Made by a program: the position numbers and the translations under genes. From contig OX638371.1 in assembly GCA_951812925.1 (NCBI GenBank), positions 82,965,697-83,029,696 on the forward strand: 64,000 nt of DNA, given 5' to 3'. The DNA is from Calliopum simillimum (lineage: Eukaryota > Arthropoda > Insecta > Diptera > Lauxaniidae). The notes under the pieces were generated by a model. That model did no database searches. It had not been told where the DNA came from and was given only the letters and a program-made list of their open reading frames with translations. Below, one piece after another: positions 45,561 through 58,319 of the stretch (position 1 is the first letter of the stretch; the number at the start of each line of letters is the position of its first letter).

Positions 45561-46687
45561 CTTAAGTACTTATACTAACACTCAGCAAATCATTTCATAA
45601 AAAGATTTAAAGTTATGCTGTAACTACACGATTCTGATCTAGATAATTTTCCAGAAAGATTTAGTTAACGGAAATTTAGCAAAATAAGCATATTTTTTAA
45701 ACCACTTATTAATTTAGTGTTTATATTATTATTATTTTTTTGGAAATGAATAAAAAGTGAAACAATTTTGAAAAGTTGAATTTATGAAAAAAATTTAAAT
45801 GGCATTTTTATAAATATTGAAGTAATGTTCGGAAAAGAATAAAATTAATTATAAAATTATGAAAATGTAAATAAATAAAGGGTGATTTAGAATAAAAAAA
45901 GTAAGTAGTATCAGTTCATATATGGACACTGTTATGCATTAACGAGTCAACCCTCAAACAAATTTTTTTCTGACTTATGAAATCAGTTCGATCCTAAATA
46001 AAAAGAAGTACGTATTTCCAAAAGATCAAACCAATATTTTGTTTGATATTTTCATATTATCTGTTCTACGATATCTACACAAAAATGAAAATATCTCAAA
46101 ACTAATCTCGAGTGGGTTGACATGTTATTGTGCATATAACATTGTCCATATTTATTAGCTCCGTTCTAGAACGAAGTTAGCTTTTGTTACCAAGAGTTGA
46201 CTAATGTCGTTTTTCATTGGGAAATCTTGATTTTGCGTTACTGGGGTGGATGACGGGTGCAAATGTATCGACATTTCTAGTGGCAAATAAGAGTGTAGTA
46301 ATGCACTGTCAAATTTGATTTATGATATTTCAAATTCAAAGAAAAATTCATAAAAATGACTTGAATTCTAGTTTTTACTTTAGATAAATCTACTTTAAGC
46401 CAATGAAAGGGTCAAAATTGCAGATGTCTACGCAAATTGATAAAAGTACGATGTATAAAATTCGTTTATTTTTAGAAGTTCTTTTGGTTCATACTAATAT
46501 TTTTCAAATCCATGCAGGGGTCCTCAACTTGTACTCGAATTTATTTAAGATTTATCTTCAGTTTCCCATGTCTGCATGCATTACTTTGCTTTAAGGTTAT
46601 CCTTAAAAAAATAAAATTTAGCCTTGCAGTTATAACTGCAAGTTTTAAGCAGCCTTATTAAAAAATCCAGCAAAAAGTATTAAATAC

Positions 46688-46708
46688 CTCTTTTACTGCG
46701 GGCCTTCT
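46688..46708 (-). CDS. Possible micro-exon (21 or 25 nt)
   Basis: Between GCACAGAGAG and donor GTATTT lies a segment that reads RRPAVKE in phase 0 if the third AG is the acceptor (21 nt). Using the first AG gives 25 nt and breaks the phase rule. Not counted among the 37. Confidence 0.2.
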
Positions 46709-47918
46709 CTCTCTGTGCAATTGATTTTCGTAATCTCAAGAAATTTTCCGTTGTTCAAAAACTTAAATTTTATTTCAAATTGTTTATTGCATCTGACTTT
46801 TTATTTATTAATATTGGTGCTGCCACTTCGGACTTGCCCAGCATGCTTGTAATAGTGTGAGTGCAATTGAAATCTGAGAAAAAATCTAGAGTTAAAAAAA
46901 ATTGATCTGAGGTCAAAAAATTTGTATCTAGATTTCCAGGTTTTGATCTAGATCAAAAAAATATTACTTTTTTGCTCAGTGGAATACGACATAAATATTG
47001 TTCCCGTATTCAAAATTTAGTTAAATGATAGCGAAAAGAACATGACTGATCATTTCCCTTACACAAAATTAAGCAATTTTGTCATATGGCCCATGTGACA
47101 AAAAAAAAAAAAACTGCACAGCAAAAAGCTTGGGTGTAAAATTCAAACCAGTTTGGAATGAATACAGATCCACAACAAACTTTGGTATAAAATCTATGCT
47201 TCACTTTGGTATACAAACCGTTTATACTTATACACATAAAGTATTAAAACAATATAAACTATTTTGGTTTAAATTTTATAGTTTCACTACATAAAAATCT
47301 TTTATACTTTTTTTGTATAAAATTTATATAGCAGATCATATGAAAGAATTTTATGCCATTCTATATAAAATTAATATTATGACCATATAAAACCAATCTA
47401 CTTACGCATAATGAATTCCATAATAAAGAAATATCATTCAACTTCTAATAATTACATATATTTATTTTAAGAGAAACACATTTCATAACTTAAAATATTT
47501 TCAATTACATATTTCCTTAAAGCATACTAGTATGGTTATGTACATTTTAATGTTTTTCTATTACATTGTCATTTTGTTATGAAAAAATTGCTTAAGTTAA
47601 TAAAATGTAAATTTTGTTAATGGAAACAATTTCTTACGAATAATGGAGGTTAAGATTCCAAGATGCTGCTAAACATACTAATGTGATAATAGACACGTCG
47701 ATGTGCCGTTAAACACTCTGAGGTGATTGGCCACTGATGGTGCTGACGACAATATTAGCATAAACATTAGAATCATACTTGAGGAGTTATTTTTCAAAAG
47801 GGCTTATTTCCAAAACGAAAGCAAAAGTAATGTCATAATATTAATTGCTTTGTATTTTGTTAAAAATTAATAAAATTTGTCTCTGTGTTCACGAGAAGTT
47901 TGCCTGATGATGTGAAAT

Positions 47919-48125
47919 CTATGGCTTTAAGACAACGAAATGATATCGCTCCAATAACTTAATATTATGCCATGAACTGTGTGACAATGCTTTTGGAAAT
48001 AAGCCCTTTTGAAAAATTACTCCCCACATAATGGGCCTAATCGTAAATAAATATTCTCGGGAATTAATTTTCTTACTCCCTAGCTTGCACTCGTAAAAAA
48101 CAATTTCTGAAAGGGGAAAACTCAC
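47919..48125 (-). other. Open frame with a duplicated peptide motif, copy A
   Basis: Minus-strand frame of 68 codons containing SFPLSEIVFYECKLGSKK. The same peptide signature occurs at 60160-60225. No family recognised; it could be a relic of a mobile element or an old exon. A GT donor follows LG (GTAAGA) and a CTTTCAG precedes EIV. Confidence 0.35.
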
Positions 48126-49070
48126 TGCAAAGTTAAGGCAATCGGCATTAGTTTGGGATAAAATTTTTTCACGTTATTGGTTAAATTTACTCGCCAACTT
48201 TTTGCTGGGGAATAATAATGAATAAATAAATAATTATAAATAACGTGATTAAAAACTTTAGTACAAGAATTTTATAGATTATTGTAATAGTTCCCATATG
48301 GCACTAAAAATTTTTATATCCATCGAAGCGTTTCCAACTTATACCGGCTCTACTAAAACTACTTACTTTACACTTGAAATTTTCTTTAGTGAATTTTTTG
48401 GAGCAAACTTTCTGTCAAAATGCAGAAAATGGAAAAATGTCAATTATATTGGCAAAATAGCATTGCCATATGTTTTTGTTTTGTGGAGTTTTCATTCATA
48501 AAATATTCACTTCTTCTAGTGCTCCCTCTCGAGAGGATGTATATTCTCGAGAATGGAAACTTCCTTCAGATTTACAATAAGTCCCAATAAAAAAATTGCA
48601 TTTTTATACATAATTTTTATATGGTTACGAAAATATATTTTTTTAATTTAAAAATCACACAAATTTTGCATTATCCGGTACCAGCGCCAATTCCAAAAAT
48701 AACAATTTAAATTTTAAGCTATTGTATATTATCTTCTTTTTCTTTTGTTTAGTTGTTGGTTTTAACTGAAAGGGAGAAAAAAAGTTATAATAAGTTCGAT
48801 TTATGCAATTAATATATTATGAGACTGTTTTTTTTTTTTTGTTTATTTTCAGCAAAATAAATTGTATCTTCAGATATCAGACGCGGTAAGTTCGAAACAT
48901 GTTTGCCAAAAAAAATTTAGGCTAACTTTTGACTTTGTTCTCAAGGAGCGTTCATTTTTAAAATTGGTTAAGTTAAACAATATTTTACTTACATTTGTAA
49001 CATGCAGTTTTTATCACACCTTCTAGATATTTCCTTTATTGTATTGCTAAAATTTCTTATATTTGCTTAC

Positions 49071-49088
49071 GAATCCATCATTATTTAA
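49071..49088 (-). CDS. Possible micro-exon (18 nt)
   Basis: Peptide would be LNNDGF in phase 0, with donor GTAAGC. The acceptor GGAAATAG lacks a pyrimidine tract and nothing repeats it elsewhere, so chance is likely. Not counted among the 37. Confidence 0.15.
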
Positions 49089-49167
49089 CTATTTCCACCT
49101 CTCCTCCCTGGATTATTATATTTACAGAAAGCCGAAGCCAATTGTTTTGCACGTGATGATACTCCGC

Positions 49168-49330
49168 AATTCCGTGGAGATGGAGTTGCCAAATTCCGTG
49201 GAGATGGAGTTGCAAAATTCCTTGGAGATGGAGTTGCCAAATTCCGTGGAGACGGATTTGCAAAATTCCGTGGAGATGGAGTTAAAAAATTCCGTGGAGA
49301 TGGAGTTAAAAAATTCCGTGGAGATGGAGT
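49168..49330. repeat. 24-bp minisatellite, seven copies
   Basis: Unit ATTCCGTGGAGATGGAGTTGCCAA with few changes. 24 bp without stops keeps several frames open. In the plus frame that follows a TTTACAG at 49125-49131 it reads FRGDGVAK repeats and ends in TAA; in another plus frame it reads NSVEMELP repeats. Confidence 0.85.
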
Positions 49331-50290
49331 GTTTCCCTAAGAAGAAAAGGATGTTAGAGACAAAAAGTAGAATCACTGTTTAAAGGTATCGCATTAATCG
49401 TACGCGGGATTAATCTTCTATGTATGTGAGAACGGAGCTAAACGGATGACCTGGCAACACTGACAAAATGAACGAAGCTTGAACGAAACAAACATGACGA
49501 ATAGATTTTGAATAATCGAACAAACGACAGTTGAACTGAGTAGTTGATTTTAGAAGTTGAAGAAGACGGTTGTCTGCGGACATGTAAGAAGTGAAATTAA
49601 AAGACAAAGAAAAGAACAGAATAGTTCAAAAAGATGTTAAAGAGAAACTTAAATGAAAAGAAGAACTAAAGTTTAATAAAACTGTAAAATAGAATAATTG
49701 AAACAAACTAAAAGAAATGTGTAAATAAAATGTAAATAGAAACTAAAAAGTGCAGTGTGTTGTGTTGCTTCATTTTAAAAGAAGAACGAAAGCCTACAAT
49801 TCTTACATGTATTATAAAATATAAAAAGAGATATCTTCCTAAGAGCACTAGTTAATGGACTACTCTTAAACTAGTCCGTTTGCCTGCAGGGCTATTATAG
49901 ATCAGAAAGAGCGGCTAGGATTAATTGAGACTAGGTATGTATTTCGGTTTCGGGATTTATATAAACAATGTACTTGAACAAATTTCGGTTTGGATTCAGC
50001 TTCAGTCCCATTGTATGCATTTTACATGCATTCTGAAATCATCGAGATTTTCCGAGAAATGAAGGAAATGATATTATTTGCAAGAAACCATTGAAAAGGT
50101 GATCAAAATTTATCTTAGTTAGTCTAGTTATGAGAAAATGGGTGCTTTTGCATTTAAAAACCGTCTACGACATAAGACAATGTTATTCCTTTGACAATAA
50201 AATAACCCATGTCACAGAAAAGAATAATTGCGCTTTTATAAATGCAAATTCTACTAAATATAACACGTGCTTAACTTGATTGTAACTTAC

Positions 50291-50329
50291 CAATCTTCGT
50301 TGACCGTGTGCCGGGTTTTGTCTGCAAGC
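50291..50329 (-). CDS. Micro-exon w10 (39 nt)
   Basis: Peptide ACRQNPAHGQRRL, acceptor TTCTTTAATAG, donor GTAAGT. Basic and single copy. Lies in an otherwise empty stretch. Confidence 0.65.
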
Positions 50330-51604
50330 CTATTAAAGAAAGACGAATTATATATTGTTTTCCAGTGCAGAAAATATTTGTTTGAAGTAAATAAGGACGT
50401 CCAAATCAAAACGCAATATGTGCCACAAATATGAGTTTTCAGTAGAAGGTTTAAATGGAAATCACAGCAAATCAGCCCCACAGCAATGCACCAAAAAAAT
50501 AAAAAATAAAATGACTCTTCGATGACTGTAGATTACATAAAGGATATTGTGTTTTGATTTGACAGAAAAATTTGGTTTGAAATTTTTACATATTTCAAGG
50601 TTAGCAAAATCGGATTATATTTTAAAAAGTTATTAAGGTTCCACTGAAGTAAGGACTGTACCGAAAAGTAACTGCACATTTTGAATAACATTTTTCTCGC
50701 AGAGTACAGTACGATTACTGTATTGAAAAAGGAATTTCCTACAGAAAGATGGCCAGACACTACAAATTCAGTGTCAATAAGTAGTATACAAATATTATAC
50801 GTACTATCAAGTGTGGCGGTACCTTTTCGCTCCAAAGTTTTGAAAAAAGTGGAAGAAAATAAAGTCCAGGTGACACAAAACGAGAAAAGAAAGTAGTGAC
50901 TTTAATAGAGAAAAATAAAAGTAACTTAGAACGAGATTTGGCAAAACAGTATTGGAACCAGTACCGATGATGCAACAAGTGAAGCATAGCCAAAACCTTA
51001 AAAAATTCAAAAATAAAAAGTACCTAAAATAAGTGAAACGGAAGTTCAAGTTTGTAAAACAAGGCTTCGAAGATCATATGACCATTTACAACGCATCAGC
51101 AATATTTTGGTTTGAATTTAACACAGCACGCTACGACTGGACCTCTCCTCTTGCGATAGGGTCTACGTCTCGGAGAGACCCTCCCTTTAGGCCAGGAATT
51201 GCATGACCAACGACAACAAAAGACCTTGAGTTGGAGTTGCTACAACAACAACAATAACTGGTCCACCATAAAGTTGCTAGAAGAGAATAACATAAATGTT
51301 GTTCCGAAAGAAGGATAAAGATGGTCGATTTACTGACTGCATCAACGAATTTTACAAAAACTGGCATAGGTCAAGCAGTGTCTTTCAAAAATTAAGTGTG
51401 CAGAATTAAATAAAAGGGAATCAAACATAAAATTTTCACTTGATTCAAGTTGAACCAGTTTATTGTACCTGTCTATTATTTTGTAAAAAAAAGAAAATCG
51501 AAATGAACTTACTCCGCCGAAACCTTAATAACTTTATGAGATCCGATTTTGGTAAAAGTGTGCAGTTGAATTCACTAATAAATTAAAATAACTATTAAGG
51601 GTCT

Positions 51605-52192
51605 AACCTTTGGCCTGGCCAAACATTAAATACCCTACAATGCATTATTTTGAAAATTTTGTTTATATGGGGGTGGTGCCACGCCCTCTTGTTCGAGTTC
51701 ACTCAATTTTTTCTCAGAGCTTGCATTTATAGTTCTTAGTGTCTGAGTGGAATTTGGTTGGATTATCTCCAAAAACGCTTTCAGTATAGTGTTTTGAAGC
51801 TTTTGCTTTTATGGGAGGTGCCACGCCCTCCTGTCGGAATTCGCCCAGTTTTTTTTTAGTGCTTGCGCTTGCAATTCGTAGTATTTATGTGTTGTTTGGT
51901 TGCATTGGCGTGAAAAATACTCCTAAAGATGCGTTTTAAAAATATTTTTTGTATTGTACGAGCTAACGGCGACAAAGGCAGTATACCAAATTTAATTGAA
52001 TTATCTTGCTCGGTTTTCCCAAAAAATGTATTTCCACAGCCAGCCATCCAGCCAGACAGACTGACATGGCTATATCGACTCAGGAGGTGAGGCTTATCTA
52101 GAATATATATACTTTTCTATATCTGACACGCCTCCTTCTGTGCGGTTCAAACGGAAGGACGAAGTGAATATTTCCTGGGTGTAGAGTATCAA
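51605..52192 (+). repeat. Interspersed repeat R, shorter copy
   Basis: Has the same start (GGCCTGGCCAAACATTAAATA) and end (CTGGGTGTAGAGTAT) as the 15930 copy but only about two of the 142-bp units. Confidence 0.8.
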
Positions 52193-52437
52193 AAAAAGTA
52201 CATTTGTATAAAATATTCTGAATGTTAAAATTAATTGACCAGTTTAATTGTCTCGTTCACTGACAAGTGAAACTTAATAAAATGGAAAACATTACCCAAT
52301 AATCAGATAAAAGTCTTAAAATCAATTAAAATTATAAAGGTGTAATTAATCAATTCATTTTAGAGCAAAACTTGCATCATATTTAATTTGTTTTGATTAA
52401 TATAAAATTAAACTTTATTTAGATTATGTTCAAGTAC

Positions 52438-52458
52438 CTCTATACAGTTTCTCCTTGC
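52438..52458 (-). CDS. Micro-exon w9 (21 nt)
   Basis: Peptide ARRNCIE, acceptor TTATTTTACAG, donor GTACTT (weak). One of the shortest exons; the call rests on the acceptor, the phase and the neighbouring exons. Confidence 0.5.
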
Positions 52459-52499
52459 CTGTAAAATAAAAATTATTATTTTTTTTTATTAATAATTAA

Positions 52500-52634
52500 G
52501 GCGATTCCTGAAAACGTGTAAAAGCCTTGAAAACCTCATAAACTCGTAAAACTGTCAAATTTCGTATTGATTTTGACAACTTTTACAAGTTTACGAGGTT
52601 TTCGAGGCTTTTACACGTTTTCAGGAATCCCCTC
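52500..52634. mobile_element. Hairpin MITE, copy 2
   Basis: Same hairpin as 23899-24035 with a few substitutions; the loop orientation is reversed relative to copy 1. Confidence 0.8.
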
Positions 52635-53202
52635 ATTATAATTTGTACTAACAAAAAAAAGAAGAAATATGAAATTTAAAGTGTAAATGAGTATTTTTGT
52701 TTCAAACCTAATAACTCGAATGCCAATTGGTACATCCTGAACAGGAAACTACACTTTCAATGTGAAACCACTGATTTATCAGAAGTTAATAAGAGATTCT
52801 TTATGGAAAATACAACTTTCTAGACGAAATTTTGATTTGAGCTTTTTGTATGGGGCGATGAACCAATCTAAAGGTTAACACCACTTAATTCCCCATGCCC
52901 GAATTAGGTAAAAAATACCTATTTCCCGTCAGACCAAATTTTCAACTAGCACAGTGTAATTAAACATAAAGTTTTTTTTACAAGTAGTTTTCCGGACATT
53001 ACAAACTGCTTAAAACCCATTTGTAGAAAACAATCTATCAAATGTTCTTAAGAAGTTTAAATTTTTGTACCAACACAGCATAAATTTTACTAGTGAACCA
53101 AATTCTTAGAAAATGGACGAGCGGCAAAAAAAAAGATTACAATTTTGGTCTTTTTTCTTTTCAAACTGTATTTAAATTGAATTTCGTGGGATATTTAATT
53201 AC

Positions 53203-53247
53203 CAGTGCCGCTTCTTGTTGTTGTTGTTGTGCACCCTGCTGTCTTAT
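53203..53247 (-). CDS. Micro-exon w8 (45 nt), polyglutamine
   Basis: Peptide IRQQGAQQQQQEAAL, acceptor AAATTTTACAG, donor GTAATT. Contains five consecutive CAA codons, a potential site of length variation in steps of three that would keep the frame. Confidence 0.6.
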
Positions 53248-54540
53248 CTGTAAAATTTAATTAAAATTAATTTAAAATATTTTAAAAATTAACAAAAAAT
53301 AAAATCTCAAAAGAAAAATTCCGTTTTCTAAATTGAAAACAAAATTCGCTTCTAAGATACGAATAAACAGAGAATTGCACCCATCTGTTTATTGGATGTC
53401 TTATATCAAAGTTAATATCTGTGGACTTTTGACAAAACAACCTAAGTTGAGATAAGACAATTCTCCAGGATTTTAGTCCCAAATATAAAATTGAAATACG
53501 CTTCTATTGGTATGATCGCCATGTCTCTTATGATTTCTTGTTCCAGAGATATAAGGGTGTCCCATAGTTCACGCAAGATTTGAACTTAGCGCCATTCGTG
53601 CGGTGAAGTGTTATGAACCAAAAGAAAAAAATAATTTGACAGCTGACACTTTAAGATTAGTAAATGTATGAAAAGAGGAGGTTCAATGTTGCATCAACGA
53701 AATTGAGTCACATTGAAATGTAATTAATCAATTTTTAGGCTCTCCTGAAAAGTTTCTAATTTCGAGTTAGGTTGTTTTGTCAAAAGTCCACAGATATGTT
53801 AAAAAATATGTCGCAAGTGAGTTGCCTAAAAAAATCATGTCAAAGGCGTGTCAAATTAAAGACGAACTTTGTTTTAAACATTGTACTCATTCGTTTAATA
53901 AGGAATTTATGTACCAATCGAAAGTATTAAGCCTATAGAATATCAAAACGTTAGGTTGCCTAATTTTTCCCAACATACCTATTGGGTTGCCAAGTGTAAA
54001 CAGTCAATACTAGCGATTCGCACTAATATGTTTAATAAATAAACTTTATATCAAAATAAAGGCATATGTAAGAACTCCATACTTTCCATTGGTATATCAT
54101 TACTTTCTTAAAAAAATAAGTGCAATGTGTAAAATCAAACTTCACTTTTAATTAATCATAACTTTGACAGAAATTTTTGAGGCATAATATATTTTTAATA
54201 TATTATCTTTGATATAAAACACTTTTTATCCATTAAACAGATGGGTGTAGATCGCTCCTTATTCGTATCTCCTATTGTAAGAACTTATTATGTATAAATA
54301 CCCGCGCTTGCGTTTGTGCCCTTCTTGCTCTGATCTAGAAAACAAATTTGTACGTTTATGAGTCAAAATAAATTTATACGGAGGAACGTTTTTAAGTCCG
54401 CGGAATCGATGGTAAAAGTGGAGATAAAATACAAATTTATATTTCCTTTTCAAATTTTGGTAAAAAAAAATACTTTTTTATTCCCTGGTTCATGTTAAAT
54501 GTTTTAGAAAAAATTTTTTTTTTTCTAAAGTCTTTATAGT

Positions 54541-55109
54541 CTAAGGTCCGGCAATAAAAAAACGTATCGATCGAGTTTAGCTAAAACCTAATTTTTACAT
54601 ATATCTAGGAATGGGGGAATATATTTTTGCCGGGTTGCCTTTCAAAATGCGGCCGCAAGTTTTATCAAATTGCGATAACTTATGAACCGTGAGTCTCACG
54701 GGGAAAAGTGTCAAAATCTTTTTTACGAAGAGTATTATGCTCTACATATATTTTTCATTAAATGTTAGAAAAAATTTACCGTTTAAGAATTATTTATTAA
54801 AAACCGATTTTTCTATGCAATAAACAATAAACGTAAAAACAATCGGTTTTTAATAAATATCTCCTAAACGGTAATTTTTTTTTACAAGTAATAAAAATTA
54901 CTTGTAGAGCATATGACTCTCCATGAAAAAGATCGGAGCACTTTTTCTCGTGCGACTCACGGTTCATAAGTTATCGCAATTTGATAATACTTGCGGCCAC
55001 ATTTTGATAGGCAAACCCGTTAAAAATATGTTCCCCCATTCATAAATATATGTAAAAACTAGATTTTAGCTAAAAACTCGATCGATACGTTTTTTTACTG
55101 CCGGATCTC
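54541..55109. mobile_element. Foldback TIR element (about 570 bp)
   Basis: Arms of about 250 bp: GGTCCGGCAATAAAAAAACG at the left, CGTTTTTTTACTGCCGGATC at the right, and CTTATGAACCGTGAGTCTCA with its complement near the centre. Confidence 0.78.
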
Positions 55110-55134
55110 GTACTATTACGAGTTGCTACAAAAA

Positions 55135-55590
55135 ATCGGCGTTAGGAAATAACTCCCAATAAAAAAAAAAACAAATAACGCCCAAATAATTTTTATATAA
55201 ATTTGGGTGACAATCGTTTTGGAAATAACACCCAAAAATTTGGGCTTTTTTCTTTTTTTGGGCATTATTTTCTTTTTTAAAAAAAAAAAAAACGAAATAA
55301 CGCCCAAAAAATATGAAATAACGCCCAAAAACAAAAACGAAATAACGTCTAAATTACTTTCATATAAATTTGGGCGAAAATCATTTTGGAAATAACGCTC
55401 CAAAATTTGGGCTTTATTTCGTTTTTTTTGGTCGTTATTTCGTTTAAGATAAAAAAAAACGAAATAACGCAAAAATAATTTTTGTACAAATAAATTTTGG
55501 GCGATTTCCAAAATGATTATCGCCCAAATTTATATGAAAATACTTTGGGCGTTATTTGTTTTTTTTTTTTTTTTGCGTTAGTTCCTAACG
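55135..55590. repeat. Inverted and direct GAAATAACGCCCAAA repeats
   Basis: At least eight copies of AAATAACGCCCAA or its complement, arranged as nested inverted repeats. Outer ends TTAGGAAATAACTCCCAA and TTAGTTCCTAACGCCC. Probably a foldback element. Confidence 0.65.
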
Positions 55591-55739
55591 CCCAAAAAAT
55601 CATTTTTCATGAAAGCCTTATTTACGTTCTATAGGTATAATGTTGATTAAAAATATCTTTTGCTTCGACTTTTTTCCGTTTTATATCCTTCTGCTATGCG
55701 AATACATTTTTCATTTAATTTTTTAGGTCATAAGTCTTT

Positions 55740-56440
55740 GATCTATCGTTGACCAAACAAGTCAATCGCAAATAAAATCTCAATTATGGGCCGGATCCAG
55801 TACCGTGCTATTATAAATTTCCTTTCCAAGCAAGGAAAATCAATTTCAACCATACTGCAGAATACATCCATTTGCGGAGACTATTGGCCAAATATTGCTA
55901 TGGCTTAGCAGACTTAGTTGAATAGCACCCACGGCCAGGACGGCCTATCGATGTGGTCACTCCGGAAATCGCTCATAAAGTCCAAAAATCCATAACGAAA
56001 GATATCCGACTAAAGAAGGCAAAACTTGCAGAAATGGTTGGAGTATCAGATACAGGCATCCTGTAAGTCGATTACAAAGACGACGGTGTCTCCATAACCG
56101 AAGAATACTACGCTTCAATTTTAGAGAGTTCCAAGTAGTCAGAGAAAACAGAAGCGGAAAATTGACCAAAGGTTTTCCCTGTCTGCACGTAAACTCGTCT
56201 GTTCACAATAGTTGCGAAATTTCGGCTCACCCATCTTTAAATACTAACCTGGCTTCCAGCAATTATTTCCTATTACCAAACTTGATTAAAGAACTTCGTG
56301 GGAAGAAAATTTCAAATGATGAAGAAATGAAGAATTCAGTTTCAGCGGTTTTTCAGACTTATGTAGATAAAACATTTTTTTCGAAGGTTTACACAAGTTA
56401 ATTGAAAGATCAGAAAAATGTATTAGTATAGGCATCAGAA
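55740..56440 (+). pseudogene. Mariner transposase remnant, heavily deleted
   Basis: An N-terminal piece (GRPIDVVTPEIAHKVQKSI, then LAEMVGVSDTGIL) and a C-terminal piece (NYFLLPNLIKELRGKKIS) are joined with the catalytic middle missing and many stops. Confidence 0.72.
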
Positions 56441-56574
56441 GAAAAGGAAACATTATTTTGTATTTTTGTTTCCACTCCTTACCTCACGGACTTAAGAACG
56501 TCCGCTCTTATGTTTATGTATGTTAATTCATTTTAAAATATTTATATGTGCGTTTTTTATTTTTTCATAAATAC

Positions 56575-56607
56575 CTGCGCGGCTTGTTGTTCCTTTTTTT
56601 CTTGAAT
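56575..56607 (-). CDS. Micro-exon w7 (33 nt)
   Basis: Peptide IQEKKEQQAAQ, acceptor ATTCAATAG, donor GTATTT (weak). Gln/Glu/Lys-rich, similar in composition to w8. Confidence 0.55.
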
Positions 56608-56639
56608 CTATTGAATATTTTAATTAGTAGACATATTGA

Positions 56640-56968
56640 CAGTGGCTCACAGCTTATTTCAAACAGCAACCTTATAAAATTTTAAATCGCTATAACTTTG
56701 AAAGAAAATGAAATATCAAAAAAATTCAAATCCTGATTTGATAGACTTGAGCATGTGTGTATTTTTTTAAAATGAAATGACGCACAACGATTAAGCACCG
56801 GGAGTTAGAGATGGGCACGTGCCTATTCTTTCAAACGCGACACAACACGAACAAGAAATACAAGTTTCAAACACGGCGCGACATATTTTCATATTTCATT
56901 TTGCTTAAAAGTTATACTCATTTAAAGTTTTATAAGGTTTCTGATTGAAATAAGCTGTGAGCCACTGT
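56640..56968. mobile_element. MITE related to the 32-kb foldback
   Basis: Ends ACAGTGGCTCACAGCTTATT and the reverse complement, with extended inverted homology (AAAGTTTTATAAGGTT near the right end). About 325 bp, non-coding. Confidence 0.78.
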
Positions 56969-57098
56969 GCATATATAATATGTAAAATATAACTAAAAAA
57001 ATGTTTTTAATTGGTGCACTGTTTACACTCCATACTTTTTCAAAAGTTAGGTACCCTAGTTTTCATTTTTTCTTTAAACTAATTTTGTGTATACATAC

Positions 57099-57131
57099 CA
57101 TTCTTGCTCGTTCTATTCCCCTCGGCAGAAA
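57099..57131 (-). CDS. Micro-exon w6 (33 nt)
   Basis: Peptide FLPRGIERARM, acceptor ATTTTTTACAG with a good pyrimidine tract, donor GTATGT. Single copy and basic. Supported by splice signals, length and frame only. Confidence 0.6.
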
Positions 57132-57739
57132 CTGTAAAAAATAATTGATCGATTTATTTAAAATATACAAAAAAAAATGCTTTGGCAATTTCCAAATTTA
57201 GGGCACTTAGAAGAAAAAATATCTTTCGGTCAACTTTATCTTTATTTTGGGAAAATTACAGAGCACAACACTGATTTGTCGGCATAGGGTTTGGGAATCC
57301 AATTTAAATAATCATTACCTACTGATTACGAAAATAATATCAGATCAACCGTACATTCTAGTTCTTTAGATATTCTTGTTTAAAAGTGCAAAAATAGAAC
57401 GCCGCCATACAAAAACGACTATCGATGCTTTTTTTGACGCATAGTTTTTAAAATTTTCGTCAAAAAACAACTTTTTTGGCCTTTGAACCACCAAAATGCG
57501 GGGTTTGACATCCCGTTTCAAGTTCGCAGCAATTTTTTCCTTTTTCCAGTGACATTTTAGAAAATTTTACTATACTTCTTAGTTGTTTGCTGTCGTTAGT
57601 TCTGTCCGTTAGTCCTGTTGTCCTTAGCAGAATTGGAAGCATAAGGGGTAAGGGAAATTTACCAAAGCATACATATGAGTACAAATATGCGCATATTACT
57701 AATAATTTTTAAGCCCCGGGTAAAAATTTAGCAACAGTT

Positions 57740-58126
57740 TTTATATAAGGCCAGGTCAATTTATTCGGGAGGCAAAAAATTGACAAAGAGATTTCAACAA
57801 AAAATTTTATGGAAAATTTTAAAAAACTTTGCCCAAGAAACCATGCGTCAAAAATCAATATCGAGCCACCGTAAATTGCGTTAAGGTTTGGATGGTGGCT
57901 TTAAAATACAAAACAAAAAATTAAAAATTAAAAAAAAATAATTTCTGTTTCATATCAAATTATTAAAATAGTTTTCTTTTTTTGTAGTCTAAAGTACTAC
58001 ATCCAAACTTCAACGTAATTTTCGGCAGCTCGATATTGATTTTTGACCCATGGTTTTTTAGAATTTTCCGTAGAATTTTTTGTTGCTATACTTCTAACCG
58101 CAAGAAAATTTGACCCGGCCTAATAT
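57740..58126. mobile_element. Palindromic MITE, CCGGCCTAA family, copy 2
   Basis: Left end AAGGCCAGGTCAATTT, right end AATTTGACCCGGCCTAA; arms as in 33961-34343. Confidence 0.75.
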
Positions 58127-58223
58127 ACATACTAACTGAAACTATTGAGTACTCGGCTATTCAGATTACAACAAATATGAGTCATAAAGCTTGACGAACG
58201 TAAAAAACTTATAGCCCACTTAC

Positions 58224-58265
58224 CGGTCCATAAGGTCCAAGTGGTGCTTCATCTTCACATTCTGC
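58224..58265 (-). CDS. Micro-exon w5 (42 nt)
   Basis: Peptide AECEDEAPLGPYGP, acceptor ACATTTTTAG, donor GTAAGT. Single copy in the window. Acidic first half, Gly/Pro-rich second half. Confidence 0.7.
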
Positions 58266-58319
58266 CTAAAAATGTTAAATAGTTTTTATAGAATTTCACA
58301 GATTGACTATGACACGGCA

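Larger units (their letters stand above)
44300..50280. other. Long intron, little recognisable content
   Basis: Apart from three doubtful exons (44249, 45517, 46688), the ECKLGSK-like block at 47919-48125 and the 24-bp minisatellite at 49168-49330, I see only AT-rich sequence. The section 49380-49810 has a TG...CA outline, GGCAACACTG and an A-rich tail that could be an old LTR, but no partner or coding region. Confidence 0.4.

Noticed and set aside
47633..47672. Minus-strand segment between TGTTTAG and GTAAGA (31 nt)
   Set aside because: Length breaks the phase rule and no repeat supports it.
48989..49028. Minus-strand segment of 30 nt ending in GTAAGT at 48989
   Set aside because: Phase 0 contains a TGA, and the neighbours all need phase 0.
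49380..49810. Solo LTR suggested by TG...CA outline and an A-rich tail
   Set aside because: No second LTR, no clear target duplication and no polyadenylation or primer-site context that I can verify.
51510..51535. GTAAGT at 51510 as a donor of an 11-nt exon
   Set aside because: Acceptor context is poor and the length is not a multiple of three.
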